Shown: positions 60,405-64,000 of the stretch, piece by piece
How positions within the stretch are numbered: position 1 is the first letter of the stretch
How the letters are laid out: each line of letters begins with the position of its first letter
NCBI GenBank assembly: GCA_010645155.1
Contig: CM021315.1
Location: 2,281,896 to 2,345,895 of the forward strand
Source of the DNA: Tigriopus japonicus
Lineage: Eukaryota > Arthropoda > Copepoda > Harpacticoida > Harpacticidae
Reading direction: 5' to 3'
Length of the DNA stretch: 64,000 nucleotides
Program-made: the position numbers and the translations under genes
The notes under the pieces: model-generated
What the model was told of the DNA's origin: nothing
The model's database searches: none
The model's input: only the letters and a program-made list of their open reading frames with translations

Positions 60405-62017
60405 TGCTTGTAGCAGATGGCTGTTATTTAACGAAGTTTGTATATAAATATCTATGATTACTACCTCGGTTATTACTTGCCGTTTTTTTTGTACGATCAT
60501 TGGGCGCCATTCCCCAAAACCAGTTTTTTATTTCTGAAGGTGTACATTTTGTTGCAAAAAGGTTTTGGGTCAAAAAGTGCACTGTAATATAATAGTACCA
60601 TCATACATCAGTTTGGACAAAATAACGTGACTAAAAAGTTGAGAGAGAAACTCCAAATGGAACTGCAAGTGTTTTCAGCTGAATCTTAGCATGGGTAATT
60701 TCTTTTCGGGTAATTTCATGCCTGAGATTCTTTTTCAATCGTCAACCTTTTTACGCCAATTTCAAAGGGAGTATAACCACTAATCCAACTAAAACCCTAA
60801 TGCAAGTCCATTAGCAAAGCCCAATCAACATTTGAGACACTTAAAGTTGTCCAAAACTGATGATTGACCGTTGTTATGTGCCAATAGAGGTTCTGAACAA
60901 TTCCAAATATAGTGAAATCTAGCCCTTTTATCCTCATATCTGTGCTGGTCAGCTAGGCCGAAGTGCAGAGGAACAGTAGGGTAGCCAAAATGAGAAGATA
61001 AGCAAGTGCTGGGTGGGGTGGTTTGTTAAACCTAGTCAAGAAATAAGTGCGTATAAATCACTAAAGACAGTTACGTCAAGTGTCTTTACTTAAAGCTAAT
61101 GTTCTGGTTAGGATAATTTACTTTTGCATACTTAAGATGACAATTGTAAAATGATTATCAATATGTGACCAACATGTGATTGACTTTGAGCTTTTACCTC
61201 CCTTTTGTTTGTCTCCACTTATGGGGGGAAATTGTTACACCGATATGTTTAGTTCACATTCTCTATACATGCGTATCATAGAAAGTGCAAGCCGTTGACA
61301 AAATGCACTAGATAGAGCACATTAGGACTGTACTCTCTCATCATATTAAGTGCTTTAGTCAATAACATTGGATGATGGACCATGGGACTCCTTTATCCGT
61401 GCGCTAGTTTATCCATTTTTATGCTAATTTTTGTTCCCTGGGCCATTTATCATCCAAAATATGGCGATCTTGTCCTTAAAAATACAAACTCGTAAATTTC
61501 ACAAAAACCCGTCTGATTACTCTTAGCAAGAAATGGGATTGGGTAACTACCAGGGTTGTTCGGAGGGATAATCCCATCCAAAAAGTGTCCCGTTTATCCC
61601 CCTTGGGATAAACGGGATTTTCCTCCAAGGGATAAAGGGGACAAACGGGATTTTTCTACTTTTGAAGCCTGATATTATATGCGCTCGTTTTTTTGTCAAT
61701 TTCTTATATCCATTGTGCATGAACTTTTCTGACCCAAATAAGCTTCAATTACGAAATTTTCTTCTATTTTGTCATGTCGTAAGTGAAATCATGCCTTGTT
61801 TGCCTTATGTGATGTCTTGTCATCACTTAAGGGTGTGACTGCTTTTCCTTTAGAGATCAAATTTTACTTCATGATTTCCTGTTGATTTAATCCAAACAAC
61901 CAAATTTTATAACATGGATTATGCATTTTAGGTAGTGATGGACCGAAAGGGTTCATAACCGAAACCGAAAGTTTCGGCCGAAAGAGGGCTTAACTGAAGC
62001 CGAAACCGAAACCGAAA
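60405..62017. other. Gene-less stretch downstream of the PEBP-like gene
   Basis: No coding frame. It contains a perfect 12-bp palindrome pair (61589-61600 with 61605-61616) next to a CAGGGTTGTTCGG motif near 61551 that looks like one hAT end. CCGAAA-rich repeats occur near 61940-62017. Confidence 0.45.
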
Positions 62018-62268
62018 CAGGGTGGGCATTTGATTTTTGGACATTTTGTCCACCNNNNNNNNNNNNNNNNNNNNNNNNNNNNNNNNNNNNNNNNNNNNNN
62101 NNNNNNNNNNNNNNNNNNNNNNNNNNNNNNNNNNNNNNNNNNNNNNNNNNNNNNNNNNNNNNNNNNNNNNNNNNNNNNNNNNNNNNNNNNNNNNNNNNNN
62201 NNNNNNNNNNNNNNNNNNNNNNNNNNNNNTGTCCAAAATGCTCTCGATGTCGAAAAATGCCCACCCTG
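62018..62268. mobile_element. hAT-type element, GGTGGGCATTT family, containing the assembly gap
   Basis: Perfect 8-bp duplication aaccgaaa (62010-62017, 62269-62276). Termini CAGGGTGGGCATTTGATTTT and the complement of CAGGGTGGGCATTTTTCGAC, identical in type to the element at 19495-20543. The real length is unknown because 175 N (62055-62229) replace its interior. Confidence 0.9.
62055..62229. other. Assembly gap (175 N)
   Basis: Run of N. It starts and ends within the terminal regions of the hAT element, so the gap was probably caused by that repeat. ORFs that cross it are meaningless. Confidence 0.99.
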
Positions 62269-62352
62269 AACCGAAAGCAGCTGACTACAAAATTGTGTAA
62301 ATGCAAAATCCACCTTAAAAATTTGTTCATGTGTTCGATATTGGGTAGGCCA

Positions 62353-62515
62353 AGGATGGCTCCAGCCAGGATTACTTTCAAAATACACACTGGGTCCGAT
62401 TAGTACAATGAAAATTCAACGGAACAATACATTTGTTGCAAAAACCTCACATTATAGTACAATGATCGGACCCAGTGTGTATTTTTGAAATCCGTCTTGA
62501 AGTACAGTGGTTCCT
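62353..62515. mobile_element. Mutator-like MITE (163 bp)
   Basis: Flanked by a perfect 10-bp repeat gggtaggcca (62343-62352, 62516-62525). Inverted termini AGGATGGCTCC / AGGAACCACTG lead into a shared TTTCAAAATACACACTGGGT. A duplication of 9-10 bp is typical of Mutator-like elements. No coding capacity. Confidence 0.75.
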
Positions 62516-62887
62516 GGGTAGGCCAGGAACCCCTGAAAGGGGTGGACACGAACTCCGATTTTTGAAAAAAATGGTATGAGGCCGAGGCTATATTTTGACA
62601 CAACGTCATTTATTCCTTATTAACGGCTAAAACTGTTGAACATGTGTCTTGAAAGAATTCAGTCAAACTTTTTGTGTTAATATTTGTGGACTGGATGTTC
62701 TTCACCTTGATTTTAGAGGTCCCAGCACTCTTTTTACTCGTCTCATGAACTTTTGACATTCAACTCTCCAAAGGATTTTAGTCCACATAAGAATGAGGAA
62801 AATACGTAGATGGAATCTTGCTTCACCCATTAGTCCAACTTCAGTGAAACAATGCTAAACAGAAGTATCCGTGGTGGTATCTGGATG

Positions 62888-63683
62888 TTACTCCTCTTCT
62901 ATCCTCTTCAACACCTCCACAATGCAAGAACCATTTCCATAGGAAAATGAAAGAACAAGAATGATCTCATTTTGAAAGAAGATGGAGTCCAAGTCGGAGA
63001 TGTTGTTGGCTATAACCATTGAAGGGCACTTTTGACGGTTCTGGATCAGATCAGCCATCTGATCCGGATTGGAATAGGAACAAAGGCAATCACAACGTCC
63101 TTGAGACAAAATGAGTGAAAAACGTGGGGATTATCCTTGATTGTGGATTTGATTGAAAATTTTTCAAGTCTTGGGGATCAAGAAGGTCAGGACCACGCAG
63201 GACTGGGGCTAAGGGTCCTTCAGGACCAGAGGATCATGTCTTATCATTGCAAAGATAGGCTCTACAGGCTTGATAAGGTTTGATTGGTCTTCTTAGATCC
63301 CCTTGTCCAGGAATTAACAATCAGATTGAATGAAAAAATCCACACAATTCAATCTTGATGGGAGCATTTCATTCTAAAGACTTTGAGAGGGTCCATGTAA
63401 TCTGGGTTAGACTGTCAGATCACCAATTTGGGCTGACTGACTCGAAAGGCAGATCAAAATATTGAGCCCATCCATTACTTGTAGATCCAAATGATAATTT
63501 CAAAGTCATCTTAATTTGTTCTTCATTTGATCGAATTCTTGACACTGAGGACTTTTTCTTTCTTTGTTCTATATGGACCTTAATCCGAACCCAAATTCCT
63601 CTTGAAAAGGGATTAAGAACAAACTTTCCCCACATACTCTCATCCGGATCAAAACGGGGAGTGTTATCGCACTCGTCCATCAC
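62888..63683 (-). CDS. Possible unrecognised gene, two candidate exons
   Basis: Minus-strand frames at 63683-63420 (87 codons, MMDECDNTPRFDPDESMWGK to FESVSPNW) and 63109-62888 (73 codons, CDCLCSYSNPDQMADL to VEVLKRIEEE, then a stop) have protein-like composition. A splice donor-like TG|GTGATC and an acceptor-like TCTCAAG|GA are present, but joining them directly breaks the frame, so an exon is missing, the gene is broken, or these are chance ORFs. No family is recognised. Confidence 0.3.
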
Positions 63684-64000
63684 ACAACTTGAACAACTTA
63701 AGAATATCTTACCTGTCCTTATTATCCTGAACTATAAAACACAACCATACAATAAAAGAAATTAAAAAAATGGACCATCATTTATAGAACATTAAATTAT
63801 GCCTAGGTGACACAACCTATAACAACCTTGATTTCATGCAAAGTTTGGCATGTGTTAATTAAGTTCAGGATAATACCTTAAATATTGATGGATGGGTTCA
63901 ATTGTAAGTTCAAAGATACTAATAAGACGTTCAAGTCAGATAAGAGATGAGCTCAGAAAAAAACGTTATTTTGTTGTTGATAATTCAAGTAATCGTAAGA
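63684..64000. other. Window end, no gene seen
   Basis: AT-rich; may be the 5' flank of the possible minus-strand gene at 62888-63683. Confidence 0.4.

Noticed and set aside
61928..62390. Long ORFs spanning the gap
   Set aside because: They consist mainly of unknown bases; not evidence of coding.

Overview
This is a window of animal nuclear DNA, most likely from an arthropod. The genes carry GT-AG introns, are monocistronic and sit on both strands. NFS1 introns are only 60-76 bp, one promoter has a TATA box plus an arthropod-style initiator, and short TTAGG-type runs occur at about 25.42 kb and 55.80 kb. A small crustacean such as a copepod would fit, but no species can be proved from the sequence. 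One 175-base assembly gap lies at 62055-62229.

Layout. Bases 1-26.7 kb contain no intact gene that I can support. They are a graveyard of transposable elements: hAT-type DNA elements (several with readable 8-bp target-site duplications), a Tc1/mariner-type MITE, tRNA-derived SINEs, 5'-truncated LINEs and minisatellites, with one possible decayed lectin-like fragment near 2 kb. A gene-rich block follows: an aldo-keto reductase (26.7-30.1 kb, +), an intronless PrimPol (30.3-31.6 kb, -) and the cysteine desulfurase NFS1 (32.1-33.9 kb, +), head to head with PrimPol. An alpha-arrestin (36.2-41.4 kb, -) and the mitochondrial i-AAA protease YME1L (43.1-47.0 kb, -) come next. Then come an unrecognised His-rich/coiled-coil protein (48.6-49.7 kb, +) and an intronless sphingosine kinase (50.1-51.7 kb, -). 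A second repeat block (52.1-55.7 kb) precedes a secreted PEBP-like gene (56.4-60.4 kb, +). The last 3.6 kb hold more DNA elements and two minus-strand ORFs that I cannot name.

The genes do not form a pathway or operon. Loose themes are mitochondria (NFS1, YME1L, and PrimPol, which in other animals also acts there) and membrane/lipid signalling (arrestin, sphingosine kinase, PEBP). Exon models were built by eye from GT-AG sites. For the aldo-keto reductase, NFS1, arrestin, YME1L and PEBP genes the exon lengths add up to an uninterrupted reading frame.

The most unusual content is the repeat architecture. There is a five-element nest at 18.25-22.65 kb, two long fold-back elements (arms of about 600 bp and 136 bp), a hAT > LINE > MITE nest at 11.7-13.4 kb, and a SINE that ends with the same tail as a LINE in the window. 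I found no operon-like or clearly new enzymatic system.
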